64,000 nucleotides of DNA from Methylophaga thalassica MP (GCF_000214595.1 NZ_AFIG01000003.1:620001-684000); one strand, 5' to 3'. Counted from the first letter of the stretch, positions 52,754 to 63,814 are shown. Notes: generated by a model from the sequence alone, not told the origin. A program made the numbers and translations.

Positions 52754-55450
52754 ATGTCTATGAATTTAAAATGGCTTTTCATTATTTCTGTATTTTTTTA
52801 CAGTAGTGCAGCATACGCTGAAGAAAATACAAAAAATAACGATCTTAAGCATGTCACGATAAAACTTCACTGGGAACATCAGTTTCAGTTCGCAGGAATC
52901 TATGCTGCCAAAGAGAAAGGATTTTACCGTCAGGCAGGGTTGGATGTAGAGATACTTAGCGGTTATAACCATCCCTACGATGAAGTGGAAAATGGAAATG
53001 TCGACTTTGGCATATCCGGCACCGGAATAGTGATGGAATATATGAAAGGCCGTCCCTTTGTCGCATTGGGAGCCACCTTTCAAAGTAGTCCATATGTATG
53101 GTTAGTTAAAGCTGACTCTGGTATTTATTCTGCAGCAGATTTTATCGGCAGAACCATCACCCGGCAATCTGAAGCTGATGATTTAACAGCTATTTTTCTG
53201 CAGCAGCATGTTGATACGTCTAAGATAAATTTTGTTCCCCCCAGTAAAAACTACCTCAATGATCTGATCAGTGGTCGCATCGATGGTGTCACAGCCTATA
53301 TTTCCAATGAACCCTTTTACATGCAAGAACAGAATGAACCCTATAGGGTTATTTCACCAAGGGATTATGGCATTAATTTCTACAGTGACATCCTCTTTAC
53401 AACTGAACAATATATTGATGACAACCCAGATCTGGTAGATGCGTTTCGAAACGCGACCTATCAAGGGTGGACATACACCGCCGAACACACTGATGAAATC
53501 ATCGATTTGGTTCTGGAGAAATATAATCCTCAACATAAAACACCTGCTCATGTTCACTATGAAGCAGAACAATTATTAAAGCTTAGTCTTTATCCAACGG
53601 TCGAGTTTGGTCATATCACGGTCAGTCGCTGGAAACAAATTGCTGACGTTTACGAGAGCTTGGGAATTAACAAGAAACAACGAGATCTGGATGAGTTTAT
53701 CTACACAGAACCTGACAATGAAGTTCTGATGTTTAAATGGCTGGTGATGATCCTTGGCAGTCTTAGCCTTGTCATCATTATTTTCTATTTGTTCAAACGC
53801 CACCATAACCGGATATTAACAGAAGAGATCCAAACCAAAACTGAATCAATAAAACAAGAGTTGGAGAACCGTTCTGCTTTAGAAGCGACCGCGAAACAGG
53901 AAAGTCTCAAACTGCAGACATTACTCGACAATACTATTGATAGTGTCATTACTATCGATGGTAATGGCATTATTGTCAGCTTCAATAAAGCATCGGTACA
54001 GCTCTATGGTTACGAAGCCGATGAAATTATCGGCCAGAACATAACGGCATTAATGCCTGCCAGTTATCGAGATATGCATCAATTGGGAATGTCACGGTTT
54101 TTATCCACCGATGAAAGCCGGATTATTGGCAAACCGATAGAATTAGAAGCACTTCATAAAAGTGGCACCATTTTTCCCATTGAATTAACCATCAGCCATT
54201 TCAAATGGGATGAAAAACATTTTTTTACCGGTATTGCTCGGGATATTTCCAGACAAAAAGCGGAACAAAAGGCCTTAATCCAAGCCAAATTAGAAGCTGA
54301 ACGTGCTAATAAAGCTAAATCTGAATTTTTATCCGCCATGAGTCATGAACTCAGAACCCCTTTAAACGGTATTTTAGGTTTTTCTCAACTGCTTCTGACA
54401 GATAATGATACGCCAGCTTCAGAACAACAACGCCATCAAATCAAACAGATCATTGAAAGTGGCGAACACTTGTTAAATCTGATTAATGACGTACTCGAAC
54501 TATCAAAAATCGAGTCAGGTAATATTCAGTTATCTACTGAGCATATTCCGATCAAACATATTTTTGATGCTTGTTTACCAATGTTGGAAACGATGGCAAA
54601 AAAATATAATGTAGACATCACCCTGCCAGAACACAATGACACCGTGGTAGTTGCCGATCTGACCAAACTAAAGCAAGTCTTCATCAATTTAGTCAGTAAC
54701 GCCATTAAATACAATAAAGCCGGTGGGCAGGTCATTATCAGCACACGACTGCTGCCACAAAATGGCTGTTTAAAAATGACAATCACCGATACCGGTCATG
54801 GCATTCCAATCAGCAAACAAGCCCATGTATTCACCGCCTTTGAACGATTGGGGCAAGAATATGCCAATATTGAAGGTAGTGGCGTGGGCCTCAGTATCAG
54901 TAAACGCCTCATCGAAGCGATGGGGGGTAAAATTGACTTTGCCAGTACGGAAAGTCAAGGCAGTAGCTTCTGGATCGAGCTTCCTTTATCCACACAGCAA
55001 CCAGCCTGGCAATCAGATCAGCGTCCAGCTTTAGAGCCCGTCAAAAAGCCAGTTTCATCACGCCGAAAAGATACAAACATTAATACAAAACCCCGGCACG
55101 TGCTTTACATCGAAGACAATCCGGCAAACATTCGTCTGATAGAAGTCTTCTTCTCACGCTACCCTAATGTAACCTTTCATAATTGTATATCCGCTGAAGA
55201 AGGCCTCGACTTCATCAAACAACAGCGCCCTGATCTCATATTAATGGATATTAATTTACCTGGAATGTCAGGTATTGAAGCAACAAAAATACTCAAAAAT
55301 TCAGCTGAATTTAAAGATATCGCTGTTATTGCCCTAACGGCTGCGGCTATGCAAGAAAATAAAGACTCTGCACAAGGTCTATTTACAGCCTATGTGACCA
55401 AACCGATCGACTTCGCTCAGCTAACCCAACTATTGCTCCCTTATCTCTGA
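52754..55450 (+). CDS. Hybrid sensor kinase with NMT1/THI5-like periplasmic sensor
   Basis: A protein of about 898 residues. A signal sequence (about 1-22) leads into a periplasmic NMT1/THI5-like binding domain (about 35-320: KLHWEHQFQFAGIYAAKEKGF, VDFGISGTGIVMEY). This fold binds thiamine precursors, taurine or sulfonates in ABC systems. A membrane helix follows (about 325-350), a PAS domain (about 385-505), HisKA with the phospho-His near 531 (SHELRTPLNG), a HATPase and a receiver (about 775-895, DINLPGMSG). Related binding-domain kinases sense solutes directly. The start is one of two close ATGs (52754, 52760). No output regulator is adjacent, so the receiver or a distant partner must act. 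Confidence 0.9.
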   Translation: MSMNLKWLFIISVFFYSSAAYAEENTKNNDLKHVTIKLHWEHQFQFAGIYAAKEKGFYRQAGLDVEILSGYNHPYDEVENGNVDFGISGTGIVMEYMKGRPFVALGATFQSSPYVWLVKADSGIYSAADFIGRTITRQSEADDLTAIFLQQHVDTSKINFVPPSKNYLNDLISGRIDGVTAYISNEPFYMQEQNEPYRVISPRDYGINFYSDILFTTEQYIDDNPDLVDAFRNATYQGWTYTAEHTDEIIDLVLEKYNPQHKTPAHVHYEAEQLLKLSLYPTVEFGHITVSRWKQIADVYESLGINKKQRDLDEFIYTEPDNEVLMFKWLVMILGSLSLVIIIFYLFKRHHNRILTEEIQTKTESIKQELENRSALEATAKQESLKLQTLLDNTIDSVITIDGNGIIVSFNKASVQLYGYEADEIIGQNITALMPASYRDMHQLGMSRFLSTDESRIIGKPIELEALHKSGTIFPIELTISHFKWDEKHFFTGIARDISRQKAEQKALIQAKLEAERANKAKSEFLSAMSHELRTPLNGILGFSQLLLTDNDTPASEQQRHQIKQIIESGEHLLNLINDVLELSKIESGNIQLSTEHIPIKHIFDACLPMLETMAKKYNVDITLPEHNDTVVVADLTKLKQVFINLVSNAIKYNKAGGQVIISTRLLPQNGCLKMTITDTGHGIPISKQAHVFTAFERLGQEYANIEGSGVGLSISKRLIEAMGGKIDFASTESQGSSFWIELPLSTQQPAWQSDQRPALEPVKKPVSSRRKDTNINTKPRHVLYIEDNPANIRLIEVFFSRYPNVTFHNCISAEEGLDFIKQQRPDLILMDINLPGMSGIEATKILKNSAEFKDIAVIALTAAAMQENKDSAQGLFTAYVTKPIDFAQLTQLLLPYL

Positions 55451-55451
55451 T

Positions 55452-56288
55452 CTATTTTTTCAGTTCAGACTCCGGCGGGAAAAATAGCCGTGGCTCAACA
55501 CGCTCGTCATTAAGGCTAACACCAAGATGTAAGTGAGGCCCTGTTACTCGGCCGGTTGCCCCTACGGCACCGATAATATCGCCCTGTTTAACTGTCTCAC
55601 CATCTTTCACATTAATACGGCTTAAGTGACAAAACATAGTTATCAACCCTTGGCCGTGATCAATAAATACCGTATTACCATTAAAAAAGTAATTGCCCGT
55701 TCCTCTGACAATTCCCGCAGCAGGTGCATGAATTGGGGTTCCGGTTTTAGCAGCGATATCCATTCCACGATGCGGATTTCTGGGTTCGCCATTAAAGACC
55801 CGACGACGACCAAATAAGCCACTTACCCGGCCTTTTATTGGCCAGACAAAGTTAACAGGTTCATTATTGGTCTCAGTCCATGCTGTTAACGCTTGATGAA
55901 TACGGCTGGATTCCTGATTAATACGTTTCATATCTAATGAATTCGGATTTACTTTCCGCTCATCCTTCACCGTAATGTATTGCGTCGGATACTGTTTATC
56001 CTTAATCGAAAATAACTGAGTACTTCTCTCTTCTCCACGCTTTACTACGATACGTAAAGTACCTGCTTTGGCCGATAATGGAATGCCAACAACGGCATGC
56101 CAGAGTCCATCCGCTTTCACGACCATGACCGGCTTATCTTCAAAATACACATCTGGTTTTGTTTGTTGACTATTCCCTACAGATAAAATCATTACTCCGC
56201 CCGGCACGGCAGATTGCTCGGGTAATTTAGCCAAAACGTCCGAGCAGATTAATAATAAAACTGAAAATAACCATGCTCTACTTTTCAT
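55452..56288 (-). CDS. M23-family metallopeptidase
   Basis: A 278-residue periplasmic protein of the LytM/M23 peptidoglycan endopeptidase type. A signal peptide covers 1-20 (ending VLAK). The catalytic domain (about 150-270) has HRGMD and the HLH pair in GPHLHLGVS, so it looks active. The N-terminal half is a beta-rich domain. I chose ATG 56288; a TTG lies one codon upstream. It overlaps the xseA 3' end by 11 bases and is probably cotranscribed with it. Confidence 0.92.
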   Translation of the reverse strand: MKSRAWLFSVLLLICSDVLAKLPEQSAVPGGVMILSVGNSQQTKPDVYFEDKPVMVVKADGLWHAVVGIPLSAKAGTLRIVVKRGEERSTQLFSIKDKQYPTQYITVKDERKVNPNSLDMKRINQESSRIHQALTAWTETNNEPVNFVWPIKGRVSGLFGRRRVFNGEPRNPHRGMDIAAKTGTPIHAPAAGIVRGTGNYFFNGNTVFIDHGQGLITMFCHLSRINVKDGETVKQGDIIGAVGATGRVTGPHLHLGVSLNDERVEPRLFFPPESELKK

Positions 56289-57786
56289 CAACTTTCTTCA
56301 CCTCACAACTCAGCAGTCCTTTATGTAAACGTATTAACACTTCATCACCGGGGCTGACGGCCGCCGCCGTTGTAATGACTTCGCCGGAATCACGCTTGCT
56401 CGTAATGCTATATCCACGATCCAAGGTATTTAATGGACTAACAGCGGCCAATGTTCGCATCTGCTGTGCCAGAAACTGTTTTGCTTGCTGAAGTTGTTGC
56501 AGGATCAAGCGTTGATTCTGTTTCGCCAACGTTTGCACCAACTTCTGTTGTTCATCTATCTGTGGTAGTGGCACTTGTCTCTGCAATCTGAATTGCAAAG
56601 ACTGAAATTGTTGGTAGACGCTTTTTTGTTGTGTTCTGAAGGCAGTCTGTAAACGGTGAGACAGACTGTTGAGTGCAGATCGCTGTTTATCAATCTGCGC
56701 TTTGGGATGTTTTAATCTGACGGATAAATAGTCCAGCTTCTGCTGATAGTTGAGCAGGTACCGGCGCCAGGCAGAATCCAGCATGCGCTTTTGTTGCGTT
56801 AGCCACTGAGTTTGTTGACGTAATATCAGCTCAGGTCTGGGTAATGCTCTATGCAAATGTTGTAAATGACGTTGATCAGTGATCAGGCGTTGGCGAATAA
56901 TATGCGTTAATTGCTGCTGATAGCGCTGAAAACTCAACACATATTGTTGCGCATCCGGCACGGCTAACTCTGCAGCAGCTGATGGTGTTGGCGCCCTGAC
57001 ATCTGCGACAAAATCACAAATCGTAAAATCAATCTCATGTCCAACAGCAGAAATAATGGGCAACTCACAAGCAAAAATGGCCCTTGCTAACTGCTCATCA
57101 TTAAAGCTCCATAGATCTTCCAGCGAGCCACCACCCCGACCAATAATGATGACATCACAATCACGTCGCTGGTCCGCGAGTTTAACGGCGGCCACTAATT
57201 GTCCTGCTGCATTTTCGCCTTGAACTGCGACGGGATATAACACCACATCAACGGCTGGAAAACGGCGTTTCAGCACACTGACGATATCATGCACAGCCGC
57301 GCCGTCTGGCGATGAAATAATGCCTATGGATTTAGGTAATATTGGTAATGTTTTTTTGTGCGCCTGATCAAACAGACCTTCTTGCCCAAGCCGATGTTTT
57401 AGAGCTTCATAAGCTCGCTGTAAAGCACCACTCCCCGCCTCTTCCATATGCTCAATAATGAGCTGAAACTCACCACGCCCCTCGTATAAGCTAACCCGCA
57501 CCCGCAACAAAACCTGCATGCCATTTTCAGGCGTGAAGCGCAGTTGATTATTACGATTACGAAACATGGCACAACGAACTTGCGCGGCTTCGTCTTTTAA
57601 AGTGAAGTAAATGTGTCCTGAGGCGGGCATGGCCAAATTTGATATCTCGCCTTCAACCCAAATCAATGGAAATGAGCCTTCCAGCAGCACACGGGCTTCT
57701 CTGACTAAACGTGAAACCGGGTACACATCTTTCACTGCGCGATTTGCTAATGCGCTTGTTTGATTAGATGTAGATTGTACTGCCAT
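56278..57786 (-). CDS. xseA: Exodeoxyribonuclease VII large subunit
   Basis: A 502-residue subunit with an N-terminal OB fold (about 20-120: LVREARVLLEGSFPLIWVEGEISN), the catalytic core (GRGGGSLEDLWSFNDE, FVADVRAPTPSAAAE) and a long Gln/Arg-rich coiled coil (about 290-440) that binds XseB. The enzyme cuts single-stranded DNA from both ends. It is divergent from guaB across 63 bases. Confidence 0.96.
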   Translation of the reverse strand: MAVQSTSNQTSALANRAVKDVYPVSRLVREARVLLEGSFPLIWVEGEISNLAMPASGHIYFTLKDEAAQVRCAMFRNRNNQLRFTPENGMQVLLRVRVSLYEGRGEFQLIIEHMEEAGSGALQRAYEALKHRLGQEGLFDQAHKKTLPILPKSIGIISSPDGAAVHDIVSVLKRRFPAVDVVLYPVAVQGENAAGQLVAAVKLADQRRDCDVIIIGRGGGSLEDLWSFNDEQLARAIFACELPIISAVGHEIDFTICDFVADVRAPTPSAAAELAVPDAQQYVLSFQRYQQQLTHIIRQRLITDQRHLQHLHRALPRPELILRQQTQWLTQQKRMLDSAWRRYLLNYQQKLDYLSVRLKHPKAQIDKQRSALNSLSHRLQTAFRTQQKSVYQQFQSLQFRLQRQVPLPQIDEQQKLVQTLAKQNQRLILQQLQQAKQFLAQQMRTLAAVSPLNTLDRGYSITSKRDSGEVITTAAAVSPGDEVLIRLHKGLLSCEVKKVDEK

Positions 57787-57849
57787 AACACTAGATATTC
57801 CTGATATAATTGCACGATCATATTACAGGTAATTTCAGGAACGTGCCCG

Positions 57850-59313
57850 ATGAGAATTGCTCAAGAAGCCCTGACGTTTGATGACGTATTACTCCTACCT
57901 GCGTACTCAAACGTTCTCCCACGTGATGTCAATTTAACCACCAAGTTAACACGTGATATCACTATTAACATCCCCTTGCTCTCTGCAGCTATGGATACCG
58001 TCACCGAAAGTCGTTTAGCTATCGCTATGGCTCAGGAAGGTGGTTTGGGGATTCTGCATAAAAACATGACTATCGAACAACAGGCTAATGAAGTCCGTAA
58101 GGTCAAAAAATTTGAAAGCGGTGTTGTTCGTAATCCCATCACTGTGTCACCAAACACTACCATTGGTGAAGTGGTTGAACTGACCCGTTCACATAATATC
58201 TCTGGTGTACCTGTTGTTGATGGTGATGATCTGGTTGGTATTGTTACAAGTCGTGATCTGCGTTTTGAAACGCATTACGACAACCCTGTTTCTGAAATCA
58301 TGACTAAAAAAGACAAACTGGTCACCGTAAAAGAAGACGCTTCGCGTGAAGAAGTATTAAGTCTTTTACATACCAACCGTATAGAGAAAGTGCTGGTTAC
58401 TGATGATAACTTCCATCTGACTGGCATGATTACTGTCAAAGATATCCAAAAACAAACAGATAACCCACTGGCGTCTAAAGATGATCAGGAGCGTTTACGT
58501 GTAGGTGCTGCTGTCGGTATTGGTGCGGAAAGTAATACACGCGTTGAAGCCTTAGCCGCTGCTGGTGTTGATGTTATCGTTGTCGATACCGCTCATGGCC
58601 ATTCACAAGGTGTTCTGGATCAGGTCAAATGGGTAAAACAAAATTTCCCTCAGGTTCAGGTCATTGGTGGCAACATTGCTACTGCTGAAGCGGCTTTGGC
58701 CTTGGTTGAAGCGGGTGCCGATGCAGTTAAAGTGGGTATTGGTCCTGGCTCAATTTGTACAACACGTATTGTTGCGGGTGTCGGCGTTCCTCAAATCAGC
58801 GCCATCAGTAATGTAGCAAAAGCGTTAGAAGGTACAGGTATTCCAGTTATCGCTGACGGTGGTATTCGTTTCTCAGGTGATATAGCAAAAGCACTGGTTG
58901 CCGGTGCACACACCATCATGATCGGCGGTATGTTTGCCGGTACTGAAGAAGCACCGGGTGAAGTCGAACTTTATCAAGGTCGTTCATACAAGTCCTACCG
59001 CGGTATGGGTTCGATGGGCGCTATGCAGCAAAAACAAGGCTCAAGTGATCGTTACTTCCAGGAATCCAGCGAAGCAGACAAACTTGTCCCAGAAGGTATT
59101 GAAGGCCGCGTACCGTTTAAAGGCAGCCTGAGCGCCGTCATTCATCAGCTTATCGGTGGCATCCGTGCCAGCATGGGTTACACCGGTTCAGCGACGATTG
59201 AAGATATGCGCACCAAACCGCAATTCGTTAAAGTCACTTCTGCCGGAATGAGTGAAAGTCATGTTCATGACGTCACCATCATCAAAGAAGCACCGAACTA
59301 CCGCGTTAACTAA
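57850..59313 (+). CDS. guaB: Inosine-5'-monophosphate dehydrogenase GuaB
   Basis: A 487-residue enzyme converting IMP to XMP with NAD+, the committed step of GMP synthesis. The catalytic Cys lies in [15 protein letters not shown] (about residue 303). Two CBS domains are inserted at about 95-205. The flap region [10 protein letters not shown] is intact. A guaA gene follows after 60 bases with a hairpin between. Confidence 0.97.
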   Translation: MRIAQEALTFDDVLLLPAYSNVLPRDVNLTTKLTRDITINIPLLSAAMDTVTESRLAIAMAQEGGLGILHKNMTIEQQANEVRKVKKFESGVVRNPITVSPNTTIGEVVELTRSHNISGVPVVDGDDLVGIVTSRDLRFETHYDNPVSEIMTKKDKLVTVKEDASREEVLSLLHTNRIEKVLVTDDNFHLTGMITVKDIQKQTDNPLASKDDQERLRVGAAVGIGAESNTRVEALAAAGVDVIVVDTAHGHSQGVLDQVKWVKQNFPQVQVIGGNIATAEAALALVEAGADAVKVGIGPGSICTTRIVAGVGVPQISAISNVAKALEGTGIPVIADGGIRFSGDIAKALVAGAHTIMIGGMFAGTEEAPGEVELYQGRSYKSYRGMGSMGAMQQKQGSSDRYFQESSEADKLVPEGIEGRVPFKGSLSAVIHQLIGGIRASMGYTGSATIEDMRTKPQFVKVTSAGMSESHVHDVTIIKEAPNYRVN

Positions 59314-59321
59314 ACCATTCA

Positions 59322-59346
59322 CAACTGCCCCTTTCTGGGGCTGTTG
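59322..59346 (+). terminator. Hairpin between guaB and guaA (weak terminator or attenuator)
   Basis: CAAC-t-GCCCC / GGGGC-t-GTTG around TTTCT, followed by TTATTT. The stem is good but the T-run is broken, so readthrough into guaA is likely. Confidence 0.45.
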
Positions 59347-59373
59347 TTATTTAACAGAGTTGAAAATACCTCA

Positions 59374-60951
59374 ATGACCAGCAATATTCACGACCATCGT
59401 ATTCTTATCCTTGATTTTGGCTCGCAGTACACGCAATTAATCGCGCGTCGTATTCGTGAAGCCGGCGTGTATTGTGAACTTCGTAATCCGGAAATCACCG
59501 AAGCCGAGATTCGTGAATTCAATCCTAAAGGCATTATTCTGTCGGGTGGCCCGGACTCAACCATCGGCGAAGCCGCGCCAAGTGCCCCACAAATCGTCTT
59601 TGAAATGGGACTGCCGGTATTCGGCATTTGTTATGGCATGCAAACCATGGCTGCCCAGCTGGGCGGCGCTGTAGAGTCATCAAATCATCGTGAATTCGGT
59701 TATGCACAGATTCGTGCTCGAGGCCATTCTGAATTACTTCGCGATATTGAAGATCATACTACTGCTGAAGGCTGGGGCATGTTGGATGTCTGGATGAGTC
59801 ATGGTGATCGCGTTTCTGAATTACCTGAAGGTTTTAAAGTCATCGCCAGCACCGATAGCGCACCTATCGCCGGTATGGCCGATGAAGATCGTCGCTTTTA
59901 TGGTGTTCAATTCCATCCCGAAGTCACGCATACCACACAAGGTCAGCGTATGATTGAGCGTTTCCTTGTCGATATCTGTGGCTGTGAATGTTTATGGACT
60001 TCAGCCAATATCATCGAAGACAGCATCAAAGCTATCCGCGAACAGGTCGGTGATGACGAAGTATTGCTTGGATTATCAGGTGGCGTCGACTCATCCGTTG
60101 TGGCTGCTCTTCTGCATAAAGCCATTGGTGACCAGTTAACCTGTGTCTTCGTTGATAATGGTCTGCTTCGTGAAAACGAAGGTGATCAGGTTATGGCGAT
60201 GTTTGCTAAACACATGGGTATTCGAGTGATTCGTGTCGATGCCGAAGATCGTTTCCTGAATGAGTTAGCGGGTGAAGCAGATCCGGAGAAGAAACGTAAA
60301 ATTATTGGCCGTGTCTTTGTTGAAGTATTTGATGAAGAATCAGCAAAATTAAAAAATGTGAAATGGCTGGCTCAAGGCACTATCTATCCAGATGTCATTG
60401 AGTCTGCAGCAGCCAAAACCGGTAAAGCTCACGTTATCAAGACTCACCATAATGTCGGTGGCCTGCCTGAACATATGAAACTCAAACTGGTTGAACCGTT
60501 ACGTGAGTTGTTCAAAGATGAAGTACGTAAACTGGGTGTGGAACTTGGTCTGCCTTCAGATATGGTTTACCGTCACCCCTTCCCAGGTCCGGGGTTAGGT
60601 GTACGTATTCTTGGTGAAGTGAAAAAAGAATTTGCGGATTTATTACGTAAAGCAGACAACATCTTTATCGAAGAACTACGTAAACACGACCTGTACGATA
60701 AGACCAGCCAGGCATTTGCTGTATTCCTTCCTGTGAAATCAGTCGGTGTGATGGGTGATGGTCGCCGTTACGACTATGTCGTATCACTACGCGCTGTAGA
60801 AACGATTGATTTCATGACAGCCCGCTGGGCCAATCTGCCTTATGATTTTCTGGATCTTGTTTCACGTCGTATCATTAATGAAACAGCCGGTATTTCTAGG
60901 GTTGTTTATGATATCTCAGGCAAGCCACCCGCCACGATTGAATGGGAATAA
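59374..60951 (+). CDS. guaA: GMP synthase (glutamine-hydrolysing) GuaA
   Basis: A 525-residue enzyme that amidates XMP to GMP. The class I glutamine amidotransferase half (about 1-205) has FGICYGMQ with the catalytic Cys, and HPEVTHT. The ATP-pyrophosphatase half has the P-loop LSGGVDSSV. The C-terminal dimerisation domain ends [10 protein letters not shown] chose ATG 59374 ([10 protein letters not shown]) over a frame extension with no homology. It overlaps acyP by ten bases. Confidence 0.97.
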   Translation: MTSNIHDHRILILDFGSQYTQLIARRIREAGVYCELRNPEITEAEIREFNPKGIILSGGPDSTIGEAAPSAPQIVFEMGLPVFGICYGMQTMAAQLGGAVESSNHREFGYAQIRARGHSELLRDIEDHTTAEGWGMLDVWMSHGDRVSELPEGFKVIASTDSAPIAGMADEDRRFYGVQFHPEVTHTTQGQRMIERFLVDICGCECLWTSANIIEDSIKAIREQVGDDEVLLGLSGGVDSSVVAALLHKAIGDQLTCVFVDNGLLRENEGDQVMAMFAKHMGIRVIRVDAEDRFLNELAGEADPEKKRKIIGRVFVEVFDEESAKLKNVKWLAQGTIYPDVIESAAAKTGKAHVIKTHHNVGGLPEHMKLKLVEPLRELFKDEVRKLGVELGLPSDMVYRHPFPGPGLGVRILGEVKKEFADLLRKADNIFIEELRKHDLYDKTSQAFAVFLPVKSVGVMGDGRRYDYVVSLRAVETIDFMTARWANLPYDFLDLVSRRIINETAGISRVVYDISGKPPATIEWE

Positions 60952-61217
60952 AGCAAAAACATTGTTTAATCAGTGGCCGGGTTCAAGGCGTCAGTTACCG
61001 CTACTCGGCCCAGCAACAAGCGCATAAACTCGGTGTAACCGGCTGGGTCAGAAATCTAGCTGATGGTCGGGTAGAATTACTCATTCAAGGTGAAACTCAG
61101 CAACTGGAAGACATGCTCAACTGGGCCAATCAAGGCCCGCGGTTTGCTGAGGTCACATTAATTGAAGTCACAGAACAATCTGCTGACCTGACATTCACTG
61201 ATTTTGAGATTCACTGA
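60942..61217 (+). CDS. acyP: Acylphosphatase
   Basis: A 91-residue enzyme that hydrolyses acyl phosphates. The active-site Arg lies in [12 protein letters not shown] (R20) and the Asn in [10 protein letters not shown] (N38); both are kept. It starts inside the guaA tail (ten-base overlap), so it is coupled to it. Confidence 0.94.
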   Translation: MGIKQKHCLISGRVQGVSYRYSAQQQAHKLGVTGWVRNLADGRVELLIQGETQQLEDMLNWANQGPRFAEVTLIEVTEQSADLTFTDFEIH

Positions 61218-61322
61218 TCTTTACGTTTCACTCTTATATTGCTTAGCTCAGGATTGCTAAACATAAAACAAACGCTATGATGTATTCCCAATCACCAAAA
61301 CGATAAATAAAAAGGAAATCAC

Positions 61323-61754
61323 ATGGCTCAACGCTTTAACTTCCAGAGCTTTTTACTTCGTTTTCTATTTGCTTTGCTTTTAGTTTTTGTCAGTTATAAC
61401 CCAAGCGGCTATAGCTATTACCACTGGGCACAAGACGCTTTCTTTGGTCAGGGCACATTTAAAACTCCACCGTTTGCGATGACAACAGTGTTATTGCTAA
61501 TTGGCTGGACGATTTACCTTAGAGCGACCTTCCGTTCTTTAGGCGGACTTGGCTTGTTACTGGCTTTAGCCTTTTTTGCCATTATCATCTGGTGGCTGGT
61601 TGATCTGGGTTTATTAGGTATCAACGATTTCTCGATTCTTAGCTATATCGCCTTATTCCTGATTGCCGCGGTTTTAGCAGTAGGAATGTCTTGGTCACAT
61701 ATTCGTCGTCGTATCTCAGGTCAAATTGATACAGATGACGTCGATGAAGATTAA
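61323..61754 (+). CDS. DUF6524-type membrane protein
   Basis: A 143-residue protein with about four transmembrane helices and an acidic C-terminus (DTDDVDED). The opening FLLRFLFALLLVFVSYNPSGYSYYHW is the recognisable family block. Function is unknown. AAAGGA lies eight bases before the ATG. An MFS gene follows three bases after the stop. Confidence 0.82.
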   Translation: MAQRFNFQSFLLRFLFALLLVFVSYNPSGYSYYHWAQDAFFGQGTFKTPPFAMTTVLLLIGWTIYLRATFRSLGGLGLLLALAFFAIIIWWLVDLGLLGINDFSILSYIALFLIAAVLAVGMSWSHIRRRISGQIDTDDVDED

Positions 61755-61757
61755 AAC

Positions 61758-63104
61758 TTGCCCTTAAAACAGGAACGCCTCTTAACCGTGTCAAAACAAG
61801 AACAAGATTTCACTGAAACGGCTGCACAGCTAGCATGGAATACACTCACCTCTGAGGATGATGGGCGAGCATGCAAAGATATACCAGAACAAGCATGTGA
61901 TGAGCAGCCCAGAAATTTCTCAACTCATATTATCTCTCTGTCATTAACAAAATCTGCGGATGCCTTTGTTAATCCAAAACTAATTTTGAGTTGGATTCTG
62001 ACGACGCTAGGTGCACCTGCTTATTTTATCGGTTTATTAGTTCCGATTCGCGAAGCAGGTTCCCTGTTACCACAGTTGTTTATCGCCAATACCATTCGCT
62101 CTTTGCCTTTGCGTAAATATGCCTGGGTCTTAGGGAGTTTTATTCAGGGTATGTGTGCAGCAGGCATGGGCATTGCCGTTCTCAGTCTGGAAGGAACCCT
62201 GCTCGGTATTACAATTGTGTGTTTATTAGGTCTTTTGGCCCTGTCACGCAGTATGTGTTCAGTCTCTTATAAAGACGTATTGGGTAAAACAGTCAGTAAA
62301 TCTAAACGTGGCACAGCAACCGGAACGGCTTCTTCTTTGTCAGCCGGACTGGTTATTGCCTATGCCGTACTGATTTCTCTCAACCTCGTTGATAAATTAA
62401 CGTTGGTCACCATCGGTCTTTTTTTTGCAGCAGGATTTTGGGTCATTGCCAGCGCCTTATTTTCTACATTGGAAGAGCAAAAAGGTGCAACAGAGGGTGG
62501 GGGTAGTCTGTTTATTATCGCTAAACAAAATTTTTCTTATCTCTATAAAGACAGGGAGTTAAGACTTTTTATTGTGACACGAGCGTTGCTTATCGCCACA
62601 GCATTGGCGCCACCGTTTATGCTGGCATTAAACGCTGAACACTTGAATAACAATATCGGCGGCTTAGGAAGCTTATTACTCGCCTCCTCCCTGGCCAGTC
62701 TGGTCAGTGGCTATGTCTGGGGACGTATTGCTGATATTTCCAGCAGGAAGGTTTTACTCTTGTCAGGTTTCAGTGCTGGTTTGGCCTTGTTACTTACCGT
62801 TATTGCAGCCAGTTATCACTTATTAGAAGTTTACTGGGCATTACCGACCTTATTATTTGCGCTTATGGTCTCTTATGAAGGTGTTCGAATGGGCCGCTCA
62901 ATTCACTTAGTCGATATTGCCGATCAGGATAAACGGGCGATTTATACTGCGCTGTCGAATAGCATTATTGGCATTTTTCTATTATTAGGCGGTTTATTCA
63001 GTATTGTTTCACACAGGTATGGTGAACAAGTCGTTTTATTAGTGTTTGCTTTAATGAGTTTTAGCTCAATGATTTCAGCCTATCTAATGAAAGAAGCGCA
63101 ATAA
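61758..63104 (+). CDS. MFS transporter
   Basis: A protein of up to 448 residues with about twelve transmembrane helices and a cytoplasmic N-terminus of some 70 residues. Loop 2-3 contains RKYAWVLGSF, the position of the MFS motif A. LVSGYVWGRIADISSRKVLL in the second half is a clear motif-A repeat. The substrate is unknown. No ATG starts the frame: TTG 61758 and GTG 61788 are both possible, and I kept the longer form with doubt. Confidence 0.82.
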   Translation: MPLKQERLLTVSKQEQDFTETAAQLAWNTLTSEDDGRACKDIPEQACDEQPRNFSTHIISLSLTKSADAFVNPKLILSWILTTLGAPAYFIGLLVPIREAGSLLPQLFIANTIRSLPLRKYAWVLGSFIQGMCAAGMGIAVLSLEGTLLGITIVCLLGLLALSRSMCSVSYKDVLGKTVSKSKRGTATGTASSLSAGLVIAYAVLISLNLVDKLTLVTIGLFFAAGFWVIASALFSTLEEQKGATEGGGSLFIIAKQNFSYLYKDRELRLFIVTRALLIATALAPPFMLALNAEHLNNNIGGLGSLLLASSLASLVSGYVWGRIADISSRKVLLLSGFSAGLALLLTVIAASYHLLEVYWALPTLLFALMVSYEGVRMGRSIHLVDIADQDKRAIYTALSNSIIGIFLLLGGLFSIVSHRYGEQVVLLVFALMSFSSMISAYLMKEAQ

Positions 63105-63225
63105 ATAGTCATTATCACATGGATATATAGGTTGGATTCCTTAACCGTAATTTCACATATTGTTTATGCTTATAAATCGTCTTTCTGGCCTTTAAAGCCA
63201 ACTATAAAATAAAAAGCGAAACCTT

Positions 63226-63534
63226 ATGAGTGAGAGAGATACTGCCTTTTTTGACCGTGCCGATGCGTTTATTCGCATAGCTAATGAACAAATGGAAAAG
63301 GGGGCTGCCGCAGGTGAAGTAAGTGCTTCATTTATGTATGGCCTGGCACGCTATACGGCATGGTTCAGTGCTTCAGGTTGGACCCAAAGCAAAGATATGG
63401 CAGACGCGAAACAGGAAACTATCGACTTTTTTGTGAAAGAATATCGTCAAATGTTGGAAATGAATATGGATGACTATATTCAAAACTTTGACCAGTATAT
63501 TCAAGTATCAGAAGAGCTAAAGCAAAAAGGTTAG
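63226..63534 (+). CDS. DUF3144-domain protein
   Basis: A 102-residue helical cytoplasmic protein of the DUF3144 family (FFDRADAFIRIANEQ, SASFMYGLARYTAWF). Function is unknown. An AGCGAAA-type site precedes the ATG. It stands alone. Confidence 0.85.
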   Translation: MSERDTAFFDRADAFIRIANEQMEKGAAAGEVSASFMYGLARYTAWFSASGWTQSKDMADAKQETIDFFVKEYRQMLEMNMDDYIQNFDQYIQVSEELKQKG

Positions 63535-63649
63535 CTGCAAAATAACCCTCTGTATCAGAATCGGTTTGCGTTGCTGGTAACAAAATTATCGGAAAAACTA
63601 GCTGAATTCATATAGCATCTAATCATTAATGGTGATTGGATTTGTCTCT

Positions 63650-63814
63650 ATGTCAGCTCGTTTTTTTAAACCCGTTAGCGGGATAATATTTACCTGTCTG
63701 CTTCTTGCCTTGAATGGTTGCGCCACCCGATATCTGATGCAATCAGATCGCTATCAAGAGATACCTTCCTCTGAAGCTGGATCAGCCCAGCACATTGATA
63801 CAATCAGTCATTAA
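63650..63814 (+). CDS. Short putative lipoprotein
   Basis: A 54-residue peptide with a lipoprotein signal: basic start, hydrophobic core (IIFTCLLLAL) and lipobox LNGC at about residue 24. The mature part is only about 31 residues. I chose ATG 63650 over an upstream frame extension. No known family. It may be a small envelope protein or a truncated gene. Confidence 0.55.
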   Translation: MSARFFKPVSGIIFTCLLLALNGCATRYLMQSDRYQEIPSSEAGSAQHIDTISH

